From positions 2,067,001 through 2,131,000 of the forward strand of contig NZ_JAAMNH020000001.1 of NCBI RefSeq assembly GCF_011065935.2: DNA of 64,000 nt. The letters run 5' to 3'. Position numbers and translations under genes: made by a program. Under the pieces are notes generated by a model, which was not told the origin of the DNA, did not search any database, and worked only from the letters and a program-made list of their open reading frames with translations. Positions 53,172-62,461 of this stretch are shown one piece after another. The stretch comes from Clostridium estertheticum (GTDB lineage Bacteria; Bacillota; Clostridia; Clostridiales; Clostridiaceae). Every line of letters starts with the position of its first letter. Position 1 is the first letter of the stretch.

Positions 53172-53791
53172 TGAATGAGTTTCTAAAAATTGTAAGAGAA
53201 AGAAGATCGGCTAACAAATTTATTGAAAATGTTGTAATACCAAAAGAGGATTTTAATAAAATATTTGCAGAGCTTTCATTGGCACCTTCTGCATTTAATT
53301 TACAACATGCAAATTATTATGTTGTAGAAGATAAATCATTAACGGATAAAATTTATGAAGCTGCTTTTAAACAATATAAAATAAAAACTGCTTCAGCAAC
53401 AATAATAGTTACTGGAGATAAAAATGCTTATTTATCAGCGGGAACAATATATGAAGGATCAATGATGCTGGGAATGATAGATAAAACTGAATACCAAATT
53501 CTACTTGATAGCATTAATCATGTATATGAAGATGGGGGGCAAGGTTTTCAGCATGATGAAGCTATTCGGAATGCATCTATATCAGCAATGCTATTCATGC
53601 TTTTAGCTAAGAATGAAGAATGGGATACATGCCCAATGATATATTTTGATAAAGATAAAATCAGTAAGTTGTTAAATATTCCAGAAAATGAAGTGCCCGT
53701 TATTATGATTACCATGGGTAAAATGGACAAAAGTAGTAGTAAGATAAGAGGGTATAGAAAGCCTACTGCTGAATTTGTAAAATTTTATTAA
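53171..53791 (+). CDS. Nitroreductase-family flavoprotein
   Basis: The 206-aa protein is of the FMN-dependent nitroreductase fold: RERRSANKF at the N-terminus, LAPSAFNLQHANYYVVED, ASISAMLFMLLAKNEEWDTC and PVIMITMGKMD. It would bind FMN as a homodimer and reduce nitro or quinone compounds; the natural substrate is unknown. Its ATG overlaps the end of the HD-GYP gene, so the two are co-translated; the functional link is unclear. Confidence 0.85.
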   Translation: MNEFLKIVRERRSANKFIENVVIPKEDFNKIFAELSLAPSAFNLQHANYYVVEDKSLTDKIYEAAFKQYKIKTASATIIVTGDKNAYLSAGTIYEGSMMLGMIDKTEYQILLDSINHVYEDGGQGFQHDEAIRNASISAMLFMLLAKNEEWDTCPMIYFDKDKISKLLNIPENEVPVIMITMGKMDKSSSKIRGYRKPTAEFVKFY

Positions 53792-53879
53792 TTAAATATC
53801 TTTTTCTTGCAAAGTGTCCTGCATAAAAATTATGATTATAGCTCATTTAAACTAATGAAAAAATTATGGGGGTGTCATC

Positions 53880-55013
53880 ATGCATGGTGTAAGTAATGAC
53901 ATGAAATATGATATTATGTACAACAAAAATTCAGAGTATAACGATACATTCTATACAGCAGTTAAAACAACAGGTGTATATTGTATTCCATCCTGCAGCG
54001 CAAAAAAACCAAACAAAGAGAATGTTGAGTTTTATGATACAACTGTTGAAGCAGAAGCTAAAGGATATAGACCTTGTAAAATATGTTTACCTAATTTATT
54101 AAAGGTAAAGTGGAAAGATTTTAAAAAGTATATAGAAATTGAAGTACCTGATGAGTTTAGCTTTCAGCAGTGCATGGTTTATTTAAATAGGTCTGACATA
54201 GAATGTCTTCATAAAATTAAAGAGGGAGATTTCTATAAATTACTTAAATTTGAAGATGTTAACGTTTTAATTAGTATTTCCATGGTAAATAAAAAGCTAA
54301 AGGTAACCTTTGTGGATGAGGTTCCAGCAAAATGGGTTAGAGCACAAGTAGCTAAATATGTGTGGGATATGTTTGATTTATCAACAGACTTAACTGATTT
54401 TTATAAGTTGGCGGAGAAGGATTCAATTATTAAACTATTAATTGATAAATATAAGGGACTTAGGATTGTAAAAATCAATGATATGTTTGAAACAATATGT
54501 TGGGCAATTATTGGTCAACAGATAAATCTAAAGTTTGCATATACATTAAAGAAGAGACTAGTTGAATATTATGGAGAAAAAATGGTATATGATAATGAGG
54601 AGTATTTCTTATTTCCAACGCCGCAAGTTATTTCAAAACTTGAAGTTGAAGATTTGAAGCCCCTTCAATTTACTACAAGAAAGGCTGAATACATAATCGG
54701 TATTGCAAAGCTTTTTAATGAGGGTCTTTTTAAAAAACAAGAATTAGCATTAGAAGTGAATTATGAAAAATTGAAAAATAGATTGCTATTAATTAGAGGG
54801 GTAGGAAATTGGACAGCAGATTATGTAATTATGAAATGCTTTGATCTAAATGATGCTTTTCCTATAGCTGATGTGGGTATTCATAATGCATTAAAAGGCA
54901 TTTTAGGGTTGGATAAAAAGCCTTCAATAGAGGAAATAGAAAAATTATCAGTGAATTGGAAAGGATGGGAAGCCTATGCTACATTCTACTTATGGAGGTT
55001 CCTAAATGACTAA
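53880..55013 (+). CDS. Ada-type zinc domain fused to AlkA-type DNA glycosylase
   Basis: Residues 1-75 are an Ada N-terminal methylphosphotriester domain (TTGVYCIPSCSAKKP ... GYRPCKICLP, four Cys zinc site, first Cys the usual methyl acceptor). Then comes an AlkA N-terminal region (about 80-165) and an HhH-GPD glycosylase (about 195-375) with ETICWAIIGQQI, the hairpin LLLIRGVGNWTADY and the catalytic Asp in DAFPIADVGIHNAL. The AraC-type HTH usually found between Ada and AlkA parts is absent, so this is a repair protein rather than a regulator. ogt overlaps its end by 8 bp. ATG follows GGGGGTG. Confidence 0.88.
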   Translation: MHGVSNDMKYDIMYNKNSEYNDTFYTAVKTTGVYCIPSCSAKKPNKENVEFYDTTVEAEAKGYRPCKICLPNLLKVKWKDFKKYIEIEVPDEFSFQQCMVYLNRSDIECLHKIKEGDFYKLLKFEDVNVLISISMVNKKLKVTFVDEVPAKWVRAQVAKYVWDMFDLSTDLTDFYKLAEKDSIIKLLIDKYKGLRIVKINDMFETICWAIIGQQINLKFAYTLKKRLVEYYGEKMVYDNEEYFLFPTPQVISKLEVEDLKPLQFTTRKAEYIIGIAKLFNEGLFKKQELALEVNYEKLKNRLLLIRGVGNWTADYVIMKCFDLNDAFPIADVGIHNALKGILGLDKKPSIEEIEKLSVNWKGWEAYATFYLWRFLND

Positions 55014-55485
55014 AAAATATTATGGGTATTATAATTCACCTATTGGAATATTAGAAATAATAACATCTGAAGATGCAGTAATTTCAGCTATGTTTGTAGA
55101 GGCAATTAAGGAAAGTACAGGACAACCGCATATTTTGAAACAGGCTATTAAACAATTTGATGAATACTTTAAAGGGACAAGAAGTGAATTTGAAATAAAA
55201 TGTGAAGTACAGGGCACTGAATTTCAAGAAAAGGTTTGGAAGTCTTTAGAGGAGATACCTTATGGAGTGACTTTATCTTATAAGGAACTAGCGATTGCAA
55301 TTGGAAACGAAAAAGCTTCAAGGGCTGTTGGTAAGGCTAATAGTAAAAACATTATTAGTATAATTATACCCTGCCATAGAGTGATTGGAGCTGATAAGAG
55401 CTTGACAGGATATGCAGGTGGGCTTGATAGAAAGCAGTGGCTTTTAGAACACGAAAGAAGAAATTCATCTATCTCTTTATCTTAG
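55006..55485 (+). CDS. ogt: Methylated-DNA--protein-cysteine methyltransferase
   Basis: The 159-aa protein ends in the MGMT domain with the active-site motif IIIPCHRVIGADKSLTGYAGG (Cys acceptor in PCHRV) and the DNA-binding segment RAVGKANSKN. It removes alkyl groups from O6-guanine by a suicide reaction. It overlaps the AlkA gene by 8 bp, with GGAGG inside that gene, so both form a direct alkylation-repair operon. Confidence 0.95.
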   Translation: MTKKYYGYYNSPIGILEIITSEDAVISAMFVEAIKESTGQPHILKQAIKQFDEYFKGTRSEFEIKCEVQGTEFQEKVWKSLEEIPYGVTLSYKELAIAIGNEKASRAVGKANSKNIISIIIPCHRVIGADKSLTGYAGGLDRKQWLLEHERRNSSISLS

Positions 55486-55586
55486 AATACTATACTATCA
55501 TTTGGGGCATGGTTGGAGAAAATTAAGAATTTACAGATATGGATGAAGTGCTAACTAAAGACATAAAATAATAATATTTAAATAGC

Positions 55587-55629
55587 CAGTTGGGTTGCAG
55601 ATTAATGTGCAGCTCGACTGTTTTTTTTT
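55587..55629 (+). terminator. Terminator of the alkA-ogt operon
   Basis: CAGTTGGGTTGCA pairs with TGTGCAGCTCGACTG (55587-55599 / 55606-55620), with mismatches, then T9. Confidence 0.8.
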
Positions 55630-55703
55630 GCTTAAAAAGATTTGCAGACATTTATGCTACTTTTTAATATTCAAAGAAATAATTAAATATTTCAAACTAT
55701 GTA

Positions 55704-55732
55704 TTGACTATAAAAATACATAATTGTATAAT
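55704..55732 (+). promoter_or_regulatory. Sigma-A promoter of the M6 protease gene
   Basis: TTGACT (55704-55709) and TATAAT (55727-55732) with 17-base spacing, 65 bases before the ATG. Confidence 0.75.
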
Positions 55733-55797
55733 TAAGGAATAAGTGTGCGGGAATATTTATATTTCATAGTGCACTAAATTTAGGGGGGATCTGTTAA

Positions 55798-58146
55798 ATG
55801 GTAAGTAAAAAACTTCTAGGTGTGATTATGTCATTTGCGCTAGTTGCAAATGTAATGTCATTCAAGCCAGCATCATCAGTGGGACAGGCTAATCTTACAT
55901 CAGGTAATCTGATTCAAGAGGACAAGGGTACCGTAGACCTTGCAATTGCAAATGAAGATAGACTTATTGAAATGTTAAAGAAATCAGGGAAGATCGCTCA
56001 AAATGCAACGCAGGAAGAGGCACTTCAAGTAGTACGTGCATATTTAAAAGGGATGGAAAAGGATGCTGTAGGTGATCCTTCAAAATTAACAACAGAAGAG
56101 AAGACTGCTTTAAACAAAATTAAAATTGAAGTACAATCTAAAAATCCAAAGCAAAATAAAAAATTCCCTGCTACACCTTCAAAAACATGGGATGGAAAAG
56201 TGAAGTCAGATAAAATACTTGTTTTACTAGAAGATTTCAACGACTACAAACATAATATGATAACACCTGATGAAACTGATATGTATTATAAAGAGTATGC
56301 TCAGAAGCATTATCAAGATATGTTATTTGGAAAAAATGGATATGCTGGACCAAGCGGTGAAACATTAATATCAATGAAGCAATATTATGAACAACAATCA
56401 GGTGGAAGTTATACAGTAGATGGAACGGTACTAGGCTGGTATACTGCACCTAATACTGCAAAATATTATGGAGAAGATACGGCAACTTCTCACAATAAAA
56501 ATGCTAAAACCTTTGTTTATGAAGGGCTTAAAACAGCAGCAAAAGATGCTAGTGTAAATTTAGCAGATTATGACTTAGAAGATCCATATGATATCGATGG
56601 AGATGGAAATATAAATGAACCAGATGGAATTATTGATCACTTAATGGTTATACATGCTGGTGTTGGTCAAGAAGCTGGTGGCGGAGTTTTAGGAGATGAT
56701 TCAATATGGTCACACAGTTCAAAATTATCAACTGGTCCTGTTGCTATACCAGGAGCAACTTCTAATAGTACAAATTTTGGTGGAAAGCTTGCTGCATATG
56801 CTTATACAATAATGCCGGAAGATGGAAATACAGGCGTGTTCTGTCATGAATTTGGTCATGATTTAGGACTTCCAGATGAATATGATACAGACTATACTGG
56901 AGTAGGTGAACCAGTTGAATATTGGTCAATAATGTCATCAGGAAGTTGGGCAGGTAAAATTCCAGGAGCTGAACCAACAGGTTTTAGCCCATATGGTAAG
57001 CTTTATTTCCAAGAAACCTATGGTGGAAATTGGATGCATGGTTCAGAAGTTAATATTAATGACATACCAAAAAGTGGTTTGAAATATGTTCTTGATCAAG
57101 CAGCTATAAAAGGAAAAAATAATGACTTTGTAAAAGTTAATTTACCAGAAAAATCTACAAAGGTTAATACTCCTGCAAGTGGTACTAAGGAGTATTTCAG
57201 TGGTAAGGGCGACGACATGAATAACTCAATGTGGGTTAATTTAGACTTAACAGGTAAAGCAACTGCTAAATTAACATTTAATACCTTGTATGATATTGAG
57301 CAAGATTATGATTATGCATATATTAATGTTAAGGTAGGATCTGCTGACGGGGTAACAGTACCAGGGAATATAACAACTACAACCAATCCAGAAGGGGCAA
57401 ATCTTGGAAATGGAATAACGGGAAGCTCAAATGGATGGGTTAAAGGAGAATTTGATTTAACTCAGTTTGCAGGACAAAAAATACAATTATCATTTAATTA
57501 TGTAACAGATGCTGGTTTATCAATGCCTGGATTCTATATTGATGATATAGCTGTACAAGCTGATGGCGCTGCTATATTCTCAGATAACGTAGAAGCAGCA
57601 CCGAAGTTTACAATGGATAAGTTTACTGTAAGTGATGGAAATATGTATACTTCACAATACTATATTTTAGAGTGGCGTAACCAAGTAGGAGCAGACTTAG
57701 GCCTTGCACATATTAAACGTGGGAATTCCTTAATGTCCTATGATCCAGGTTTACTTGTATGGTATGTAGATAACTCCTTCACAGACAACTGGACAGGAAT
57801 TCATCCAGGACAGGGATATCTAGGTTTGGTAGATGCAGATCAAAGTATAAATATGTGGAATTATGCAGATAAAACAATGAAACCAGCAGTTGCTTCAACA
57901 AGATATCAATTGCATGATGCTGCATTTAGCCAAAGGAAAACTGAGAACATGTTATTAGATTATGGTACACAAACATTAACGGATACCACAACTCAAACAA
58001 ACCATACATTTAATGATAGTAAATCCTATATGAGCACTTTAATTCCCGATGCAGGAAGAATAGTTCCAAAATTTGGACTTGAAATTTCTGTAAATGGAGA
58101 AGCTAATGATAGAAGTAGCGCTACAATAATGCTTAAAGTTAAATAA
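55798..58146 (+). CDS. Secreted immune inhibitor A-type M6 metallopeptidase
   Basis: The 782-aa protein starts with a signal peptide (MVSKKLLGVIMSFALVANVMS). A propeptide (about 40-115) precedes the M6 domain with HEFGHDLGLPDEYD (HExxH zinc site near residue 350) and the Met-turn-like YWSIMSSGSW. After about residue 430 a MAM/beta-sandwich-like region (LNLTGKATAKLTFN type) is inserted, then a C-terminal region with AIFSDNVEAAP. Family members degrade host or environmental proteins and often need Ca2+ or Zn2+. It is a single gene behind a good sigma-A promoter; ATG follows GGGGGGAT. Confidence 0.92.
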   Translation: MVSKKLLGVIMSFALVANVMSFKPASSVGQANLTSGNLIQEDKGTVDLAIANEDRLIEMLKKSGKIAQNATQEEALQVVRAYLKGMEKDAVGDPSKLTTEEKTALNKIKIEVQSKNPKQNKKFPATPSKTWDGKVKSDKILVLLEDFNDYKHNMITPDETDMYYKEYAQKHYQDMLFGKNGYAGPSGETLISMKQYYEQQSGGSYTVDGTVLGWYTAPNTAKYYGEDTATSHNKNAKTFVYEGLKTAAKDASVNLADYDLEDPYDIDGDGNINEPDGIIDHLMVIHAGVGQEAGGGVLGDDSIWSHSSKLSTGPVAIPGATSNSTNFGGKLAAYAYTIMPEDGNTGVFCHEFGHDLGLPDEYDTDYTGVGEPVEYWSIMSSGSWAGKIPGAEPTGFSPYGKLYFQETYGGNWMHGSEVNINDIPKSGLKYVLDQAAIKGKNNDFVKVNLPEKSTKVNTPASGTKEYFSGKGDDMNNSMWVNLDLTGKATAKLTFNTLYDIEQDYDYAYINVKVGSADGVTVPGNITTTTNPEGANLGNGITGSSNGWVKGEFDLTQFAGQKIQLSFNYVTDAGLSMPGFYIDDIAVQADGAAIFSDNVEAAPKFTMDKFTVSDGNMYTSQYYILEWRNQVGADLGLAHIKRGNSLMSYDPGLLVWYVDNSFTDNWTGIHPGQGYLGLVDADQSINMWNYADKTMKPAVASTRYQLHDAAFSQRKTENMLLDYGTQTLTDTTTQTNHTFNDSKSYMSTLIPDAGRIVPKFGLEISVNGEANDRSSATIMLKVK

Positions 58147-58162
58147 TCAAATACAAAGAAGG

Positions 58163-58192
58163 GCACTCTTAATTTTTTTCAGAGTGCTTTTA
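58163..58192 (+). terminator. Terminator of the M6 protease gene
   Basis: GCACTCT (58163-58169) pairs with AGAGTGC (58181-58187), then T-rich sequence; a short stem. Confidence 0.7.
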
Positions 58193-58208
58193 CTATATTT
58201 TGGTTGAA

Positions 58209-58297
58209 GATATAATGACAGTAGCAAGGCTTGTAAAAATGATTTTACTAATATTACTTTAAGACCTCATGAAACTAAAGTATATATGATAAAATAG
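58209..58297 (+). pseudogene. Remnant of a protein C-terminus (glycosidase-like)
   Basis: In one frame this stretch reads NDFTNITLRPHETKVYMIK and then a stop at 58295-58297; upstream of it the frame is closed. The pattern hydrophobic-x-L-x-P-x-E-x-x-VY is typical of the last beta strand of glycoside hydrolases. No start codon or ribosome-binding site is present. It is likely debris of a lost gene; chance cannot be excluded for so short a piece. Confidence 0.35.
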
Positions 58298-58362
58298 ATA
58301 AATAAGGATTTATAATACCAATATAAATTGGAATTAAATCAATGATTTAAGGAGGCTACAAA

Positions 58363-59355
58363 ATGTCATATTTACTTAAACCACTAGAACAATGTAAGTT
58401 AACTTTTAGCAATAGATTGGTTATGCCACCCATGGCTACTTCCAAATCTCAGCAGGATGGAAGGGTCAGTAAAGACATATTAGATTATTATGATGAAAAA
58501 TCTCAAGGTGGATATATATCATTGATTATTATAGAACATAGCTTTATAACTCAAAAGGGAAAGGCTAGTGAAAGAATGCTTTCTATAGCAGAGGATAGTG
58601 TTGTGGAGAGCCTAAAAGAACTGGCAAATATTATTCACAAAAATGGATCTAAAACAGTAATGCAAATTAATCATGCTGGAAGTGCAGCAAAGATGGAGGT
58701 CACAGGATATGAGCCAGTTGGACCTTCAGCTATAGCGAATCCTCGCACTGGTAGTGTTCCAAAGGAACTTACTAAAAGCGAAATTAAAATTATAATTGGA
58801 GAATTTGCAAAGTCAGCACTTCGTACAAAAGAAGCTGGGTTTGATGGAGTAGAGATTCATTCTGCTCATGGATACCTTTTAAACCAATTCTTCTCTCCTC
58901 TTTCTAATAAACGAACTGACGAATATGGTGGAGATTTATTAGGAAGAATTAAAATTCATTTAGAAATTATTAAAGCAGTAAAGGATGCTGTTGGTAATGA
59001 ATTTCCTATTCTGCTTCGTCTAGGTGCTTGTGATTATATGGAAGGTGGAAGTACAATTGAAGATAGCAAAGCTGCAGCCATAGAGTTTGAAAGTGCAGGA
59101 GTAGATGTTCTAGATATTTCTGGAGGATTTTGTGGATATACTGTGACTGGTAATACTAGTCAAGGATATTTTTCACCCTTAACTGAAGCTATTAAGGAGG
59201 TTGTGTCCATTCCAGTTATACTAACTGGTGGAATTACTGAAGTGAGTGTAGCTGAAAAACTTCTTTCAGAAGGAAAAGCCGATCTCATTGGTGTAGCCAG
59301 AGCTATATACAAAGACTCTAAGTGGGCGAAAAAGGCTATTGAAAGTCTTAAATAA
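58363..59355 (+). CDS. Old Yellow Enzyme family NADH:flavin oxidoreductase
   Basis: The 330-aa TIM-barrel flavoenzyme shows FSNRLVMPPMATSKSQ, IMQINHAGSAAK (seen as VMQINHAGSA), FDGVEIHSAHGYLLNQFFSP, NKRTDEYGGDL and GVARAIYKDSKWAKKA, all FMN/substrate landmarks of the OYE/2,4-dienoyl-CoA reductase-like group. There is no C-terminal Fe-S/NAD(P) domain, so it is the short form. It reduces activated C=C bonds of unknown substrates. ATG follows AAGGAGG. Confidence 0.9.
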   Translation: MSYLLKPLEQCKLTFSNRLVMPPMATSKSQQDGRVSKDILDYYDEKSQGGYISLIIIEHSFITQKGKASERMLSIAEDSVVESLKELANIIHKNGSKTVMQINHAGSAAKMEVTGYEPVGPSAIANPRTGSVPKELTKSEIKIIIGEFAKSALRTKEAGFDGVEIHSAHGYLLNQFFSPLSNKRTDEYGGDLLGRIKIHLEIIKAVKDAVGNEFPILLRLGACDYMEGGSTIEDSKAAAIEFESAGVDVLDISGGFCGYTVTGNTSQGYFSPLTEAIKEVVSIPVILTGGITEVSVAEKLLSEGKADLIGVARAIYKDSKWAKKAIESLK

Positions 59356-59388
59356 GTTTTTTTAAAAATGAAGAATTATTTAAAGTAA

Positions 59389-59426
59389 AAAACCACTGAT
59401 TTACGAAAAAATCAGTGGTTTTATTT
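59389..59426 (+). terminator. Terminator of the OYE gene
   Basis: AAAACCACTGAT (59389-59400) pairs with ATCAGTGGTTTT (59411-59422); a T-rich stretch follows. Confidence 0.85.
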
Positions 59427-59542
59427 GTACCTCATAAAAAATCAGCCTATGTTTTAAATTATGGTATAATATGAAGTGTCAGAAAATAGTAGGATTAAAA
59501 TCCGTTGAAAGAATAACCAGTTATTATGTGAGGTGTGATATT

Positions 59543-60339
59543 TTGAATTCTGTAATAGGACTAATTAATCATTATGGATATATAATTTTGTTTACTGCTT
59601 TGGTACTTGAATTATTGCATTTCCTCTCCCAGGCGAGCTAATGATGACGTACTGTGGCTTTCTTGTTTATCAATCTAAAATGAATTGGATTATAAGTATC
59701 CTTGTAGCTACTGCTGGAGTAATATTAGGCATTACAATATCTTATTTTGTAGGCGCTAAATTGGGTACCAGGTTTTTTGATAAATATGGTTCATATATTC
59801 ATCTTGGGCCCAAGCAAAGGGAAAAAACATCAAAGTGGTTCAAAGCATCTGGTAATAAATTATTAATTTTAGCATGTTTCATCCCTGGAGTTAGGCATAT
59901 TACTGGGTATTTTTCCGGTATAACGGAGATATCCTATAAAAGATTTGCGATTAACGCCTATTTTGGAGCTTTCCTTTGGACTGCTACTTTTATTTCACTA
60001 GGTAAGATTCTTGGACCAGACTGGGATAAATTTCAGAGTTACATATCGAAATATTTAGTTATTGGCAGCATAAGTATATCTTTAATTTTCATTATGATTT
60101 ATGTTTATATAAATCATAAGACACAGATAATAGAAAGTACTTATAAAACGATAAATAGAACTTTAATTACATTTCATTCCATGGGAAAAATAAAAGTCGC
60201 TATAGCTGGTGTAGCATTTGCTTCCTTAGGTTTTATGGTTCTTGTAATTGGTGTAATACAAGATTATTTATCACATGAATTCCAGCAATTTGACATTGTT
60301 GTATCTTATTTAGTAAAAGCAATTTTCACTACAAAATGA
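59543..60339 (+). pseudogene. DedA/VTT half of a broken DedA-PAP2 fusion gene
   Basis: TTG 59543 with GAGGTGTGAT upstream starts MNSVIGLINHYGYIILFTAL, a normal DedA N-terminus, but the frame ends after LLHFLSQAS. The next frame from about 59614 continues FPLPGELMMTYCGFLVY, the DedA signature, then SYFVGAKLGTRFFDKYG and FIPGVRHITGYFSGI. One missing base in GAATTATTGCATTT explains the break. At 60337-60339 an in-frame TGA then interrupts the protein again (FTTK-stop-LSIIRLFE). An internal ATG (59641) could give a 232-aa product lacking the first membrane segment. Most likely a pseudogene. Confidence 0.78.
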
Positions 60340-60834
60340 TTAAGCATTATCCGCTTATTTGAAATGATTACTTCAATTAAGGTCTTAGTTCCACTTGCTA
60401 TTCTCATATTAATATTGATTATAAGAAAAAATAGAAACCGAGTTCTTGAAATTCAGTTTCTATTTATAGTGTTAGCCGGCGGAGAAGTTTTGCAATTTGC
60501 ATTAAGAAATATTTTCAGGCGCCTAGGACCTTCTTCATTAAGGCTACTAGGAAATATTCAATATACGTTTCCTAGCAATCAATCGTTAATGGCAATTGTT
60601 GCATATGGTTTTTTTGCTTTTTTAATAATACGAAACTTAAAGAAATCATGGGCTTCCACTGCTATCATAATTATAACTTTACTTATTTGTATTTGTGCAG
60701 GACTAAATCCAATATTCTTTCAAACTGCATATCCAAGTGACGTTTATGCAGGATATATTTTTGGTGGGGTTTGGCTTACTATAAATATTATTTTATTGGA
60801 AGTTTACCGCATACTACCTAAAATACAATTTTAA
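60340..60834 (+). pseudogene. PAP2-like half of the broken DedA-PAP2 fusion gene
   Basis: Reading continues in frame after the TGA at 60337-60339 into a six-TM PAP2-like domain. The phosphatase motifs are degenerate: KxxxxxxRP is LRNIFRRLGP, PSGH is PSNQ, and the SRxxxxxH segment is FFQTAYPSD with no His. All catalytic His residues are therefore lost. An ATG at 60364 could start a 156-aa protein, but no good ribosome-binding site precedes it. Intact DedA-PAP2 fusions are thought to act on undecaprenyl or phospholipid phosphates; this copy should not. A pseudogene is the simplest reading. Confidence 0.72.
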
Positions 60835-60905
60835 AGTAATTGTATTAATCCAATAAATTAAGTCAAAGATTTAAGTAAACAGCTTATACTGAAAGGAAGA
60901 ATTAA

Positions 60906-62384
60906 ATGAAAAAAAGTAAAATAAATTTATTTATAATTATAGGATTAATAGTAATTATACTTGGGTTTATCGGAAGTACTTATAATGATTTTAGAATACA
61001 GGAAAATTTCACTGGGATACCGCTTAATTTTAATCCAACGAATTCTGTATCTTCATATGATTGGAATGGTATCAATGTCACCATAAAAGGTGGATTTGTT
61101 AAAGGTAAAGTAACTCAAAGCAAAACAGAGAATTTAATACTCAGAAGTCTTTCTTCAACACCACAAATTAGAATTAAAGGTAATCCGAAAACCTCCGGAA
61201 CATATCTAATTAGGTTAGAGAATGTAAATCCAGCTGATACAACCTTCTCAAACTTGGATAGAGCTGCTATAAAAATATTAGAGCCACATACATTGTTGTT
61301 AACAATAAATTTAAAGGCAAGTGAAGATAAAACAATTAATGTTTCTCTCAAAGATAATAAACAAGGCTTTGAATTTGTTATGCTTGGTGATAATAGAGAT
61401 GGTTATGATACATTTTCAAATATTATTGATCAGGTAAATGCAATAAATCCTATTTTTACAGTTGATGATGGAGATTTAGTATACGGAGGAGAGCCACATA
61501 AATACAGGTTATTTAATGAAACAGTTTCAAAATTCAAGGTTCCGCTCTATACTACACTTGGAAATCATGATATTAGAGAAAATGGTAGACCCACATATAC
61601 AAAGATCTTTGGCCCACCTTATTATTCTTTTGAATACAAAAATGCACATTTTGTATTTTTAGATAGTTCGCGAGGGTGGTCAGAAAAAACATCAATCCCT
61701 CAGGAACAATATGTATGGTTGGAAAATGATCTTAAAAATGCTAAGGGGAAGATGATATTTGTTTTCTCGCATATACCACCCATAGATCCAAGAGCTGATA
61801 AAAAAACCAACATCATACCCTATGCTTCCGAAGAAGAGAAACCAAGTTTGATTGACCGATTAGCCAATAATTATAGTGAATATAAGAGTCTAAATCATGG
61901 GTTCCCAGACAGTAATGAGGCATTAAAATTCGAAAACCTAATGACTAAATATAAAGTGAATACTGTTTTTACTTCACATATTCACAGCTATATAAGTTAT
62001 GTTAAGAATGATGTTAGATATGTAATAAGTGGAGGGGCAGGGGCTGAACTACTTACTACTAATAGTTATTACCATTATTTAGTTGTAAAGGTAGCTGATA
62101 AAGATACTTTCATTGAGGCTATTGAGTTGCCGTCTCCCACAAATACAATACAAGATAGGTATATAGCTGCAATTCGACTATTTGCAAAGGCAATTTATAA
62201 AGAATACACAACAATTGTGATAGGTATTATTACTATTGCTATCATTTTACTACTATGGATAATGTGGAATGCTCGTAATAAATGGAAAAAACACATTAAG
62301 CTATGGACCAAGTTATTGGTAGATATATTTTCGTTTTCAATAAAAAAATATAAGGAACTAAAAGAAAAATATATAAATAAATAA
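60906..62384 (+). CDS. Membrane-anchored metallophosphoesterase
   Basis: The 492-aa protein has an N-terminal membrane segment (about 7-25), an outer beta-rich region (about 35-150), and a calcineurin-like phosphoesterase domain with MLGDNRDG, TVDDGDLVYGG, TLGNHDIRE, FSHIPPID and FTSHIHSYIS giving the metal ligands. A second hydrophobic segment near 433-453 and a basic tail follow. It probably hydrolyses an extracellular phosphate ester. It is 72 bp downstream of the broken DedA-PAP2 gene and next to an HExxH membrane protein, possibly a membrane or lipid-phosphate cluster. ATG follows GAAAGGAAG. Confidence 0.87.
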   Translation: MKKSKINLFIIIGLIVIILGFIGSTYNDFRIQENFTGIPLNFNPTNSVSSYDWNGINVTIKGGFVKGKVTQSKTENLILRSLSSTPQIRIKGNPKTSGTYLIRLENVNPADTTFSNLDRAAIKILEPHTLLLTINLKASEDKTINVSLKDNKQGFEFVMLGDNRDGYDTFSNIIDQVNAINPIFTVDDGDLVYGGEPHKYRLFNETVSKFKVPLYTTLGNHDIRENGRPTYTKIFGPPYYSFEYKNAHFVFLDSSRGWSEKTSIPQEQYVWLENDLKNAKGKMIFVFSHIPPIDPRADKKTNIIPYASEEEKPSLIDRLANNYSEYKSLNHGFPDSNEALKFENLMTKYKVNTVFTSHIHSYISYVKNDVRYVISGGAGAELLTTNSYYHYLVVKVADKDTFIEAIELPSPTNTIQDRYIAAIRLFAKAIYKEYTTIVIGIITIAIILLLWIMWNARNKWKKHIKLWTKLLVDIFSFSIKKYKELKEKYINK

Positions 62385-62400
62385 ATAAATAAATAAATAA
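62373..62400 (+). repeat. Seven-copy ATAA microsatellite
   Basis: Seven ATAA units run from 62373 to 62400, covering the last codons and stop of the metallophosphoesterase gene. Changes in copy number would alter the spacer but not the stop position, because every extra unit lies after the TAA at 62382-62384. Slippage is therefore probably neutral. Confidence 0.9.
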
Positions 62401-62430
62401 AGGGAAGCCAAATGGCTTCCCTTAAAAATA
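62401..62430 (+). terminator. Terminator after the metallophosphoesterase gene
   Basis: AGGGAAGCC (62401-62409) pairs with GGCTTCCCT around AAAT; the following T run is only T2A5, so on the plus strand it is weak. Confidence 0.6.
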
Positions 62431-62461
62431 GAAGCTCAGCTAAATTTGAAAGGGTGATTAA

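Noticed and set aside
62373..62400. Phase-variable stop codon through the ATAA repeat
   Set aside because: The stop lies early in the repeat, so unit gain or loss only changes sequence after it.
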